Source of the DNA: a virus
DNA length: 64,000 bases
IMG/VR virus record: IMGVR_UViG_3300036770_006414
Span: 1-64,000 of that record
Strand: one strand, 5' to 3'
Both the position numbers and the translations under genes were made by a program. The notes beneath the pieces were generated by a model, which did no database searches, was not told the DNA's origin, and saw only the letters and a list, made by a program, of their open reading frames with translations. Position 1 is the stretch's first letter, and each line of letters starts with the position of its first letter. Below, one piece after another: positions 9,840-17,241 of the stretch.

Positions 9840-10318
9840 GTAACATTCATATCTATGTTTACAACCACATCAACTGATAAAGGCGTGCTCATTTTGGGAC
9901 CAAGGATTAACGCTGGACCAGACGTGTGAATCGATTGGTCTATCTTTCGTATGTATACACCGTTGTTACAGGAAAACCTGAGAGCAATGAAGTCATCCAA
10001 TATAACAGATTCTATGAAGCAAAAGGTCCTGAGGGGAAAGGGACAGTAATCACTGAGGTTTACTTCGCCATTTGCCGCCTTATAATACCCACAGAGCTCG
10101 ATTCGCTTCGTTAACAGATTGTTCCTAAACATGATCCCCGTCTCGCTTGTGTCGAAAAATAAAAGGCCACACAGGCGATGCCATTGCCAGTCAAACTTCT
10201 CCTCGTCTTTGAATTCATCGAACATGACGTCGACGGACATTCTGTTAGGCGCAAAGCGCAACCCCCAAAGCAGAGGCCTTGATCGTATTTCGCCCTGGTC
10301 AATCCTAAATTTTTTCAT
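9836..10318 (-). CDS. hypothetical protein upstream of terL
   Basis: This 160-aa protein appears mostly beta-stranded, with aromatic and Cys residues scattered (FDWQWHRLCGLLFF, YCPFPLRTFCF). There is no signal peptide and no recognised motif. It is embedded with 4-nt overlaps between the 176-aa gene upstream and terL downstream, so it is expressed with the packaging genes. A structural or packaging accessory role is possible from position only. Confidence 0.7.
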   Translation of the reverse strand: MKKFRIDQGEIRSRPLLWGLRFAPNRMSVDVMFDEFKDEEKFDWQWHRLCGLLFFDTSETGIMFRNNLLTKRIELCGYYKAANGEVNLSDYCPFPLRTFCFIESVILDDFIALRFSCNNGVYIRKIDQSIHTSGPALILGPKMSTPLSVDVVVNIDMNVT

Positions 10319-10845
10319 TGCTCAAAGTAATTTACCGTTTGCTGGGCCTTCAGCTTGGGAGCAGCAGTAGCCTCCTCCTTGACCTTGGCCTCCAGTGAAC
10401 GCAAGTTTGAAGCCATCGCATCAATCTCCTTGATGTAGGCCGAGAACTCCTTAATCGTAAAAGGAGAGTCATCGCCCCAATCAGTCGACCGCATTATCGA
10501 GCTGAGCTTATCCATGGCCGACTTGGCAGCCTCCCACATTATATACGTAGGGCTCGTCTCCTTGAGCATCTGCTCGTAATAATCGGAAGCAGCCTGGATC
10601 TTTCTGTCTGGCTTAAATTCCTTGCCATAGACCATTACCGCCGCCTTTGATATTCGAGTGCTAGGAGGGTAAACCGATAGACTGCTTCGCGGGTCCTTGG
10701 TAAGGAATATGTACATAAACTCACGCCTGGCCCGCGTTTTTGTGACGGTATCGTCCCGATCAAGGATATCCTTAAAGGGCTTATGCAGATGAGCCTCTGG
10801 ACTCAACTCAACATCTCCATCCCCGTAAAGAACGATATCAATCAT
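10315..10845 (-). CDS. hypothetical helical protein upstream of terL, possible packaging accessory
   Basis: This 176-aa protein has a helical middle and a C-terminal likely coiled coil (IKEIDAMASNLRSLEAKVKE). The region with EFMYIFLTKDPRSSL resembles small proteins often found near terL in Bacteroidota phages. Position two genes before terL and helical content would fit a small terminase subunit, but there is no clear DNA-binding motif, so this is a weak inference. It overlaps neighbours by 4 nt on both sides. Confidence 0.6.
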   Translation of the reverse strand: MIDIVLYGDGDVELSPEAHLHKPFKDILDRDDTVTKTRARREFMYIFLTKDPRSSLSVYPPSTRISKAAVMVYGKEFKPDRKIQAASDYYEQMLKETSPTYIMWEAAKSAMDKLSSIMRSTDWGDDSPFTIKEFSAYIKEIDAMASNLRSLEAKVKEEATAAPKLKAQQTVNYFEQ

Positions 10846-11096
10846 ACCACTTCAGCCTTAAAGGTGAGCACCCTGGTAACACTTCTCGCATCATCAATCA
10901 CTGTAATCGTCTTCTGTTGTATGCCAGTAGCAGTAGGCGTAAACACAAACTCAATCCTGTTAGGCTTGAGCGATTTTATGACCGTACAGCTACCACATCC
11001 AACCTGAGCTCTGTAGTTGCCCATATCAAGGCTGAACTCACCAGTAACCGATTGGCCGACCTTTATCTTTCCGAAGTCAAAGACTGAATCTTCCAT
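10842..11096 (-). CDS. DUF1573-like Ig-fold protein
   Basis: About 84 aa if translation starts at 11096 (MEDSVFDFGKIKVGQ). An in-frame ATG at 11126 would add 10 residues, but the downstream ATG has the A-rich leader typical here. FDFGKIKVGQ, a central CGSCT, and the strand-rich FVFTPTATGIQQKTITV match the DUF1573/ASPM-type immunoglobulin-like domain of Bacteroidota. Such domains bind proteins or surfaces. The protein has no signal peptide, so it may be a virion decoration or assembly part rather than secreted. Confidence 0.65.
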   Translation of the reverse strand: MEDSVFDFGKIKVGQSVTGEFSLDMGNYRAQVGCGSCTVIKSLKPNRIEFVFTPTATGIQQKTITVIDDARSVTRVLTFKAEVV

Positions 11097-11413
11097 TCTG
11101 CTTTTGTTTTTAGCTTTGGATAACAATTACCATCACAGGCTCGATCGCAAAACAGTAGGTCAGGCATCTTGCAGCCACAATGCTTACAAGCCCCCTGGGC
11201 CAGGCAATAATGATCGGCCAGAATAAAGCGATTGTAAATCTGCTCCTTAATATGATCGCGAAGAAGCCAGCGAGCATTGTTCCAGAGAAAGTAACGGTAC
11301 TCCCCCATCAGGTAGCAAGTTACATCACTCCACTTAAAACTCCCGTAGCGTATCTTTAAGATCAGAACCTTGATAGTCGGTGAAGTAAGAAAGGATTTGA
11401 TACGGGTGAACAT
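11063..11413 (-). CDS. Cys-rich, probable zinc-binding protein
   Basis: This 116-aa protein has a helical N-terminal two thirds and a C-terminal Cys cluster CKHCGCKMPDLLFCDRACDG followed by NCYP, which provides at least four likely zinc ligands. Small proteins ending in this kind of CxxCGC...C...CYP arrangement recur near terminase genes in Bacteroidota phages, without known function. It overlaps the upstream gene by 80 nt and the downstream gene by 34 nt. An internal start at MGEYRYFLW is possible but would delete a helix that looks conserved. Confidence 0.65.
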   Translation of the reverse strand: MFTRIKSFLTSPTIKVLILKIRYGSFKWSDVTCYLMGEYRYFLWNNARWLLRDHIKEQIYNRFILADHYCLAQGACKHCGCKMPDLLFCDRACDGNCYPKLKTKAEWKIQSLTSER

Positions 11414-11756
11414 ACATTAAGAATGGTTTGTTATCGAAATTATCTCCAATAAATTGACTGTCAGGATTTACAATCCATCGGGGACCAGCATTTGTTTGTG
11501 AAATATCGAGCTTATAGAGAAGACTCACCTGACCAAGCCGAACAACAGACCCGACGGGAATCTTAAGATCGTTCTCCGTTAGCACAATCGCTCGACCCGT
11601 TAGCATCTGCTGTCGCGCTTCCGTCGGAACTTCGATGCCCACCCTGCGGGACTCCAAAGGAGCCACGTAAATCAGCCCAGAAAGAGGTATCTCGGAGCGA
11701 TTGATCAAAGTGGGGAAATGCCTCGCTAAAAACTCCTGCAACTCGTTTTTTGCCAT
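11334..11756 (-). CDS. hypothetical virion-block protein
   Basis: This 140-aa protein appears beta-rich, with LSGLIYVAPLESRR and VGSVVRLGQVSLLYKLD segments. No known motif is seen. Its start is embedded 194 nt inside the 3' end of the upstream gene in another frame, and its own 3' end overlaps the zinc-cluster gene. The predicted protein looks well folded (alternating hydrophobic strands), whereas the overlapping C-terminus of the upstream frame is low complexity, so this frame is the better supported one in the overlap. Confidence 0.65.
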   Translation of the reverse strand: MAKNELQEFLARHFPTLINRSEIPLSGLIYVAPLESRRVGIEVPTEARQQMLTGRAIVLTENDLKIPVGSVVRLGQVSLLYKLDISQTNAGPRWIVNPDSQFIGDNFDNKPFLMYVHPYQILSYFTDYQGSDLKDTLREF

Positions 11757-12066
11757 GATTTTGTTTCAATATATTAGATAATTTAATCATAATAACCTCA
11801 ATGTCCTTCTCCTCCATAAGACCCATGGAGAACAAAGTACAAAAGCCCTTAGCCTCCTTTATCGAGGTTATTGGCTTTACTCGTATCGTAGCAAAGTTCT
11901 TTAGGGTGATATCAGTAACTTCTGGATCCAACATCGACTCCCTTAAATGCTCAAAGAAAAGCCCCATGACCCTGATCCACTCATTCTTGTTGTACGGAGT
12001 AAGCCCCTCCTCATAAATATCCTCGACCACTTCTCTGATGCCGAACTTGTTACGCAGTGGTTTCAT
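11563..12066 (-). CDS. hypothetical helical protein with long out-of-frame overlap
   Basis: This is a 167-aa frame. The first 100 residues are helical and charged and look genuine (EWIRVMGLFFEHLRESM, EAKGFCTLFSMGLMEEKD). The last 65 residues, which overlap the next gene by 194 nt, become Ser/Gly/Asp-rich and are probably a by-product of the other frame. Either the gene keeps a long unselected tail or a sequence change has shifted the stop. No function is recognised. The start overlaps the HTH gene upstream by 17 nt. Confidence 0.55.
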   Translation of the reverse strand: MKPLRNKFGIREVVEDIYEEGLTPYNKNEWIRVMGLFFEHLRESMLDPEVTDITLKNFATIRVKPITSIKEAKGFCTLFSMGLMEEKDIEVIMIKLSNILKQNHGKKRVAGVFSEAFPHFDQSLRDTSFWADLRGSFGVPQGGHRSSDGSATADANGSSDCANGERS

Positions 12067-12409
12067 TGAGAGTTATTTTAAACAAGTAAGGCCCATCGGC
12101 TGGAACAATAAGAGGATTTATCCTCAAGTCTCCAGAATCCTCGACAATAAGGTTTTTTCTCCTCATGCGGCCAAGGTGATTCGATAATGCCGACGGTGAT
12201 AAGCCAAGGCTTCGCTGTATCTTGCCCCTAACACCAGGAGTAAGTACAAACGTAGCCTTATTGTAAACAGCAATGGAAGTCAATATACTTACCTCCTTAT
12301 CGGTAATGGCGTTCTGCTTTGCACCACTGGCAGCCTTAGCAAGCACAGCAACAAGCTCGTAATACGCCCTAACCACTGTTGTTCTGTCGCCAGAAATTAC
12401 TTTTTGCAT
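12050..12409 (-). CDS. winged-helix DNA-binding protein
   Basis: This 119-aa protein has a helical N-terminus and a winged helix-turn-helix at about residues 62-100: GVRGKIQRSLGLSPSALSNH is the turn and recognition helix, followed by LGRMRRKNLIVEDSGDLRIN as the wing. Placed near the head of the virion operon and close to terL, it could be a late-gene regulator or a small terminase-like DNA-binding subunit. It overlaps the upstream membrane protein gene by 41 nt. The DNA-binding call is good; the role is inferred. Confidence 0.65.
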   Translation of the reverse strand: MQKVISGDRTTVVRAYYELVAVLAKAASGAKQNAITDKEVSILTSIAVYNKATFVLTPGVRGKIQRSLGLSPSALSNHLGRMRRKNLIVEDSGDLRINPLIVPADGPYLFKITLNETTA

Positions 12410-12794
12410 AAAAACCCAATATTAGCCCTAAAGCAAATACCAACCAGTTGTTTTTAGTTACAGCCCTGGAAACCAATCCAGGCTTTGTTCTTAAAATTTT
12501 AACGGTATCTCGGACTGTGTCTGTTACGATAATGTCTCGAGGGGGAAGGAGTTTAACAACCCTCCGCTCTAAGTATAGCGTATCAGATAGGCCTGGGGGA
12601 CAAGCTGTGGTATCAACAAACTCAACCACCGTCGAGTCTATTCTAATCGTGCGCTTGACGATTTTTGTCTTAACCTCCTTCTTGGGAGGCAAAGTCGGCC
12701 TGGAGCATCCTATTGTCGAAGCCAGCGCAACCACGCTCGCCAGACACCATAGCCCCAGGCCAATACCAGCAAAACAGATCCTAAACCAACCCAT
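12369..12794 (-). CDS. membrane protein with lipobox-like Cys, possible spanin or holin-type
   Basis: This 141-aa protein has an N-terminal hydrophobic segment (about residues 3-28) ending in STIGCSRP, which resembles a lipobox. The periplasmic-type middle is rich in Thr, Val and Asp (TACPPGLSDTLYLERR, DTVRDTVKIL), and there is a C-terminal membrane segment (NNWLVFALGLILGFYAK). Bacteroidota phages often encode a small protein with CPP and DTV repeats in the lysis or terminase neighbourhood, so a lysis role is possible. No enzymatic motif is present. Confidence 0.55.
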   Translation of the reverse strand: MGWFRICFAGIGLGLWCLASVVALASTIGCSRPTLPPKKEVKTKIVKRTIRIDSTVVEFVDTTACPPGLSDTLYLERRVVKLLPPRDIIVTDTVRDTVKILRTKPGLVSRAVTKNNWLVFALGLILGFYAKSNFWRQNNSG

Positions 12795-12824
12795 CTAAGA
12801 AATCTCTTTAGCATGTTTACTAAG

Positions 12825-13112
12825 TTAACGCTTTTTAGCAGATTCTAAAGCTTCTTCTGAAAAAATTACGCCACGGTCCTCTAGGAACTTCCTGTGCGCC
12901 TCAATAAGAGAGTCGTAATATCTGGTTTTATCTCCGTACTCTACATGGCAACTCCTACAAAGGGCCATAAGGTTTTCAATCACATCTTTGCTTTTCGAGC
13001 CCCCCATGCCCTTGCAATATATATGATGGATATCGGTCGCTGGGGCGTAACAGAACTCGCAGACATGGTTGTCTGGCACATGCTTGAGATATACCTTTTT
13101 ATGGATTACCAT
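12825..13112 (-). CDS. HNH endonuclease
   Basis: This 95-aa protein is a compact HNH nuclease: CEFCYAPATDIHHIYCKG carries the first Cys pair and the catalytic His pair, then ENLMALCRSCHVEYGD supplies the Asn, the second Cys pair and the final His. It is the first gene of the leftward virion block, just before the packaging genes. HNH proteins at this position in many phages assist terminase cleavage during packaging; a homing nuclease is the alternative. It starts about 90 nt from the first rightward gene, so the two promoters must lie in between. Confidence 0.85.
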   Translation of the reverse strand: MVIHKKVYLKHVPDNHVCEFCYAPATDIHHIYCKGMGGSKSKDVIENLMALCRSCHVEYGDKTRYYDSLIEAHRKFLEDRGVIFSEEALESAKKR

Positions 13113-13202
13113 TTTATTTGAGTTGGTTGATTAATAACAAAGCAAAGATACAAATATAAAATACACAGAGAATGTTAACTTTGCCAAAATACATATAACG
13201 AA
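13113..13202. promoter_or_regulatory. divergent promoter region for the leftward and rightward blocks
   Basis: This 90-nt AT-rich gap contains boxes of the Bacteroidota -7 form TAnnTTTG on both strands: TAACTTTG at 13176-13183 facing right, and the complements of CAAATATA (13151-13158, read TATATTTG) and CAAAGATA (13143-13150, read TATCTTTG) facing left. Upstream -33 TTTG boxes are not clean. The boxes are positioned to give short leaders to the genes at 13112 and 13203. Confidence 0.5.
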
Positions 13203-13643
13203 ATGAACTGGAGTGTAACATTTGGCTACGGCGGCATGACTGGAGAATTGTTTATTAAAACAGACTTTGGTCCAGCGTTCCTACGGATAAGAAAGGTTGA
13301 TGATAACATCTGGGCCTTCAAAGGAGGAACAATATCAATGGTAAACGGATTGATGTTTGGAGGTATAGAGATAAACTTCCATAGGTACTTCCTTCGAAAG
13401 GACGGAACGGTAAAAAAGAAAAGCGGAGGGATATCGACGCTCCCCGTATATACCTATTACCAGGAGGGCGAAGATATAATCTTCAGGCTCTGGGAAAACA
13501 GGACCCATAAAATCAAGAAGCCGAGTGGCGATGTATTCGACTATATTGGGGTTGTATACAGTTTGTCGGGAGGGAAGGCAGGAGTTGTTACACCCATAAA
13601 AGGTACATTATCAATAAACAAGAGCGAAAGCGAAGATGGCTAA
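13203..13643 (+). CDS. hypothetical protein, first rightward gene
   Basis: This 146-aa protein is predicted to be almost entirely beta-stranded, with many Gly, aromatic and Lys residues (GGMTGELFIKTDFGPAFLRI). The C-terminus is charged (NKSESEDG). There is no signal peptide and no family I recognise. As the first gene after the divergent promoter it is probably early-expressed. It is followed by a 421-nt untranslated stretch, so it forms its own small unit. Confidence 0.7.
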   Translation: MNWSVTFGYGGMTGELFIKTDFGPAFLRIRKVDDNIWAFKGGTISMVNGLMFGGIEINFHRYFLRKDGTVKKKSGGISTLPVYTYYQEGEDIIFRLWENRTHKIKKPSGDVFDYIGVVYSLSGGKAGVVTPIKGTLSINKSESEDG

Positions 13644-13753
13644 AAAACTTTTTTCAGCCAAATCAACTTTTTTTTGGCCGAATCACAACCTTTCTCAGAT
13701 TTCAATTGTTAGACTGATGTCTACTGTCAACGTCAAGTGTGCTGTGGTTCTTG

Positions 13754-13845
13754 GTCTGGAGGAGATAAGTTATTCAGTATAGCCTTAAGGCTTTACAGAT
13801 AGCCACTAGATTGGAAGTTATTAACATAACTTCTCCCCTCTAGAC
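13754..13845 (+). repeat. long imperfect hairpin, orphan member of the GTCTGGAGG family
   Basis: GTCTGGAGGAGATAAGTTA (from 13754) pairs with the sequence ending at 13845 over 19 positions with two mismatches and one G-U. The long loop holds a 12-nt palindrome AGCCTTAAGGCT. The first arm is the same as that of the intergenic hairpin at 27506, but here no start codon follows at the usual 14-17 nt, so it may be a remnant whose gene was lost or a control element. Confidence 0.5.
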
Positions 13846-14015
13846 AAAGACAACCAGTTACTTGTAGACATCTGCTAACAACAGAGTTGTGAAGCCGAGA
13901 TCCAAGAATCAGAGAATGAGATTATAATCTCATTTTTTTTTCAACTAGATTAAAATATTGCAGGAATTTTATCGTTATATTTGCGTGAGTTTTTTTTCAT
14001 ACAAATGTGGTTTGG

Positions 14016-14045
14016 GAACCGTCAGGCAATGGCGGTTCTTTTTTT
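14016..14045 (+). terminator. intrinsic terminator or attenuator before dnaN
   Basis: GAACCG (14016-14021) and CGGTTC (14033-14038) form a 6-bp stem followed by seven T. It lies downstream of the promoter-like box at 13976 and only 20 nt before the clamp gene, so it would limit clamp transcription unless read through or opened by a factor. Confidence 0.6.
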
Positions 14046-14064
14046 CAACATTTAAAAAAAATAC

Positions 14065-15114
14065 ATGAAATTATTATCAAAGAATTTAAAAGAATCGCTT
14101 GCGATAGTTTCGGCAGCGATTCCAACCAATCCAGTACTCCCCGTATTGGATGGCATTCTTCTTCAGGCATCTGGATCTCAGCTGGTAATGACCGCAACAG
14201 ACCTCACGGTGTCGGTAGTTACAAAGGTATCCTACAGTGGCGGAGACCAATTCGAGGTTGTTGTCCCACGGCTGTTTATCGACACCATAAAGTCATCAGC
14301 CGCCGAAACTGCTGAGATAAACTTCCACAATAGCGATCACCTGATTGTAAAGCTGGGGGGGGGAACCTTTAAGATTCCAGTGATGCCCGCCAAGGACTTT
14401 CCAGCCCCTCCCTCTCCTGACGGCGAGATGGAGTATATTGGTGTTATCAACCTCGAGAAGGTAAGCTGGGCCGCCGCCAGCGATGAATTAAGACCAGTAT
14501 TGGCAGGCGTTTACTGGCATCAAGAAAACGGGATTCTGAAGCTTGTCGCCACCGATCAATACAAGATGGCGATCGCGGAGCACAACATCCACAGCACCGC
14601 TTCCCTCTCTTTTGTTATTCCCAAGAGGTCAGTAATAAAGCTTGGAGGCGAACTGGCGGTAACTGCTGACGAAAAGCGGGTGTGGATAGAAACCCCAGAT
14701 CGCACGATTATTGCTCAGAAGATTGAGGCAACATATCCTGATTACCAGCGAGTGATTCCTGCACACTTCCCAATATTGCTTACGGCCCCAATCGGGGAGG
14801 TAACTGCCGCTGCTCGGGCCATAGGAGTTTATGCCAATAAGGTGAGCCGATCAATGAAGTTAGAGGTTGTTGGCAGCAAGTTGTCATTGTCGGCCATTGA
14901 TCTGGATGGGGGATGCGAGGGCGTGTACGATATAGAATGCGTATCAAACAAGGACTTCGAGATTTATCTCAACAGCTCCTTTTTCGCCGAGGCGGTTGGA
15001 CGCCTTGAGAGCTTTAAGATGCATGCTATTTCTCACGACAAGCCCGTGATATTCGAGGACGAGAATTCAAGCCTGAAAGTACTTGTTATGCCAATTCAAA
15101 ACAATCAACCATGA
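14065..15114 (+). CDS. dnaN: DNA polymerase III beta subunit (sliding clamp)
   Basis: This 349-aa protein, close to the usual length of about 365, shows the bacterial beta-clamp pattern from its first residues: MKLLSKNLKESLAIVSAAIP, LPVLDGILLQASG, TDLTVSVVTKV, then the domain boundary PAKDFPAPP, WAAASDELRPVLAGVYW in domain 2, and the ending VLVMPIQNN that matches the C-terminal MPM-type tail. It should form a ring on DNA and tether a polymerase. No polymerase gene is seen in the window, so the clamp may hold the host enzyme or other clamp-binding phage proteins. It overlaps the next gene by 4 nt. Confidence 0.9.
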   Translation: MKLLSKNLKESLAIVSAAIPTNPVLPVLDGILLQASGSQLVMTATDLTVSVVTKVSYSGGDQFEVVVPRLFIDTIKSSAAETAEINFHNSDHLIVKLGGGTFKIPVMPAKDFPAPPSPDGEMEYIGVINLEKVSWAAASDELRPVLAGVYWHQENGILKLVATDQYKMAIAEHNIHSTASLSFVIPKRSVIKLGGELAVTADEKRVWIETPDRTIIAQKIEATYPDYQRVIPAHFPILLTAPIGEVTAAARAIGVYANKVSRSMKLEVVGSKLSLSAIDLDGGCEGVYDIECVSNKDFEIYLNSSFFAEAVGRLESFKMHAISHDKPVIFEDENSSLKVLVMPIQNNQP

Positions 15115-15554
15115 TAGAACCAGTTGATGCTGCTAAAAAAATCGTAGATGCCGTCGAGAAGGACGGCATCTATATGGGCGAGAGCAAAGATTACGAGAAC
15201 TTCAAAACCGTATGCTCGTACGTCTACAAGATGGGGTCCTTTACCATAAAGAACCTGAACGATGGCAGATTTATGGCCAAAAAGAGAATCAACTACACGG
15301 ACAACCTCAGGCGTGAAATCAAGAGCCCAGGTACTTGGGTCGTCGCATGCGGCAATAGGTACATCATATCTTCGTATATGAATAAGTACTGGCCTAACTG
15401 GGCCTACGAGATTAACGAGATCGATGGCACTATGTTCGAGATAAAGTTCTTATACCTACGCGATCCAATTCGAGACAAGATCAAGGATTTGAATATCAAA
15501 GAACTCGAATCGCTGAAGAATTGGATCGAGGGACTAATTCAAAGTAAACTTTAA
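15111..15554 (+). CDS. hypothetical protein
   Basis: This 147-aa protein is mixed alpha/beta and rich in Tyr, Lys and Asn (SYMNKYWPNWAYEINEIDG). The C-terminal helix is IKELESLKNWIEGLIQ. There are no membrane segments and no recognised motif. It is coupled to dnaN by a 4-nt overlap, so a role in replication is possible but is inferred from position only. Confidence 0.7.
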   Translation: MIEPVDAAKKIVDAVEKDGIYMGESKDYENFKTVCSYVYKMGSFTIKNLNDGRFMAKKRINYTDNLRREIKSPGTWVVACGNRYIISSYMNKYWPNWAYEINEIDGTMFEIKFLYLRDPIRDKIKDLNIKELESLKNWIEGLIQSKL

Positions 15555-15558
15555 TAAA

Positions 15559-15816
15559 ATGAAGATGAAGACAAAAGTAAGGCTTGGAGTGCGGGTTGTA
15601 TACCAAGGGCCTTTTCCAGGGACCATAGAGGATACAATTATGTACTCTGTTGAGGTTAACGTACTCTCCCTCCCTCAAGACATGGAAAAGATCAAGGAGC
15701 GCATTATGGCAGACTTGCCAATAACTGAAAACGACATCGTGATCGTACAGCCTATGTTTGTATGCCCTCTCCTTGGGGGCGAGAGAGAGCTTCCAGAAAT
15801 AAAAGAAGAGCCATGA
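15559..15816 (+). CDS. small hypothetical protein
   Basis: This 85-aa protein has one Cys in MFVCPLLGGERELPEIKEEP at the C-terminus and a central helical stretch (DMEKIKERIMADL). Nothing links it to a known family. It overlaps the following cell-wall hydrolase by 4 nt (ATGA), so the two are likely co-translated. Confidence 0.65.
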   Translation: MKMKTKVRLGVRVVYQGPFPGTIEDTIMYSVEVNVLSLPQDMEKIKERIMADLPITENDIVIVQPMFVCPLLGGERELPEIKEEP

Positions 15817-16631
15817 GAGAAGAGGTAATTACAATAACAGGAATCCTCCTCGTAGCCCTTTCCATGAAAAGCGAGGATGAGCGACTCAACGAGATGCGCA
15901 TAGCCGAGGGCGGCGAGCCAATTCCCCAGGAGGTTGATCAAATGTCTGTAGCCCAGGAGGTGGGCAAGGTTTTCGAGGAGGTTGCCTCGGATATAGAGAT
16001 TATCAAAGACCCATGGGAGGAGTACGCTGAAGAGCTTCACGAGGAGCGGGCAAACTTAGGAGAAGGACTTAGTCCTATGGAGAGGGCGTTTTACCAAAGA
16101 TTCTATCCTACTGCCATGATGGAGCAGCGGAGGTACGGCATCCCGTTTTCTATCAAGATGGCCCAGGGGGCTCTTGAGGGCAATTGGGGTAATTCAAAGC
16201 TTGCCAGGGAAGCCAATAACCATTTTGGCATCAAGACGAACAGGCCAGGGGGCTATCCGCATCCTGATGACAGGAAGGATGACATGTTCCGTAGGTATGT
16301 CAGCTCCTGGGAGTCTTGGCGTGACCATAGTAAGTTCCTTCGGGAGAATCCAAGGTACGCCCCGCTGTTTGCAGATAAGTTCGATAGGAGCGCATTTGCG
16401 AAGTACAGCAAGAACGAAAAATGCCTTGCCAAGGGATCTTCTGGTTGTATCAGGAGGGGCCTAGATCCAAGGTTTAACGAGAAGCTTAGGGATCTGGAGC
16501 GCAATTGGAATACCCCGTACAAGAGGTTTGCCATTGGCCTTTCGATCCTCAACTACGCTACCGATGTAAATTACGACAGGACTTTGATTAATCTTATCGA
16601 GAAAAAGCGATTCTATGAAAGCGACATCTGA
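15813..16631 (+). CDS. GH73-type glucosaminidase (cell-wall hydrolase)
   Basis: This 272-aa protein is a FlgJ/LytG-type N-acetylglucosaminidase that would cut glycan strands of peptidoglycan. KMAQGALEGNWGNSKLAREA (around residue 115) carries the catalytic Glu region, followed by NNHFGIKTN and later VSSWESWRDHSKFLRENPRY, all typical of the family. The N-terminal residues 4-18 are hydrophobic (VITITGILLVALS) and may act as a signal-anchor. The start at 15813 is chosen because it overlaps the upstream stop (ATGA) and keeps this hydrophobic segment first. It overlaps the first methyltransferase gene by 17 nt. Confidence 0.8.
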   Translation: MREEVITITGILLVALSMKSEDERLNEMRIAEGGEPIPQEVDQMSVAQEVGKVFEEVASDIEIIKDPWEEYAEELHEERANLGEGLSPMERAFYQRFYPTAMMEQRRYGIPFSIKMAQGALEGNWGNSKLAREANNHFGIKTNRPGGYPHPDDRKDDMFRRYVSSWESWRDHSKFLRENPRYAPLFADKFDRSAFAKYSKNEKCLAKGSSGCIRRGLDPRFNEKLRDLERNWNTPYKRFAIGLSILNYATDVNYDRTLINLIEKKRFYESDI

Positions 16632-17241
16632 ATTTATACTTGGTGATTGTATGTCCAGAGAGGATGGGCTGTACAAATACCCAGATAATCACTTTGATCT
16701 GGCCATTGTAGACCCGCCGTACGGACTGGGGCAGAGAACCACCAATGGCGGGACTCTTCGCAATTCCCAAGTAAAATTCAAAAACCAGCTTGCTGAAAAG
16801 CGCTGGGATGATGCAATACCCAGCAAGGAGTATTTTAACGAGCTGTTCAGGGTATCGAAGAATCAAATAATCTGGGGGGGCAACTATTTTGCCCTCCCAG
16901 CCCATAGGACGTTTGTTGTATGGGAGAAGATGAATTACCTACCCACAATGTCGCAGGTAGAACTTGCCTGGACTTCATTCGACAAGCCTGCGCGGATTGT
17001 AAAAATAAACAGTAACCAGGCCGATAGGGTGCATCCGACGCAGAAGCCAGTAGAGTTGTATACTTGGCTGCTACGCGAATACTCGACCCCTGGGGAGCTT
17101 ATTCTTGATACCCACGTTGGAAGCGGCAGCAGCTTGCTCGCCTGTGCCCTCCAGGGAAACCCGTATGTAGGATATGAAATAGATCCCGATTACTATCGAA
17201 TTGCAAAACAAAGAATCAACTCAAGACCAGTATTGTTATGA
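16615..17241 (+). CDS. DNA methyltransferase, tandem copy 1
   Basis: This 208-aa enzyme belongs to the amino-methylating (N6-adenine or N4-cytosine) class. Motif IV DPPYG comes early (LAIVDPPYGLG, about residue 36) and motif I late (ILDTHVGSGSSLLA, about residue 164), the order of the beta class. Other shared blocks are FILGDCM, EYFNELFRVSKNQIIWGGNY and HPTQKPVELYTWLL. It is short, so the target-recognition part is small and lies between the blocks. There is no restriction enzyme nearby. It probably protects phage DNA against host restriction. Confidence 0.9.
   Translation: MKATSEFILGDCMSREDGLYKYPDNHFDLAIVDPPYGLGQRTTNGGTLRNSQVKFKNQLAEKRWDDAIPSKEYFNELFRVSKNQIIWGGNYFALPAHRTFVVWEKMNYLPTMSQVELAWTSFDKPARIVKINSNQADRVHPTQKPVELYTWLLREYSTPGELILDTHVGSGSSLLACALQGNPYVGYEIDPDYYRIAKQRINSRPVLL

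Larger units (their letters stand above)
13644..14064 (+). promoter_or_regulatory. long untranslated leader before the sliding clamp
   Basis: This 421-nt stretch holds no convincing gene. It contains a T-rich stretch near 13660-13680, a large imperfect hairpin (13754-13845), a promoter-like TATATTTG at 13976-13983 with only a weak -33 match, and a terminator-like hairpin (14016-14045) just before dnaN. Together these look like a regulated leader with attenuation. Confidence 0.5.

Noticed and set aside
14007-14315. 102-codon rightward frame over the start of dnaN
   Set aside because: It runs through the terminator hairpin and overlaps the clamp gene out of frame with no domain content.
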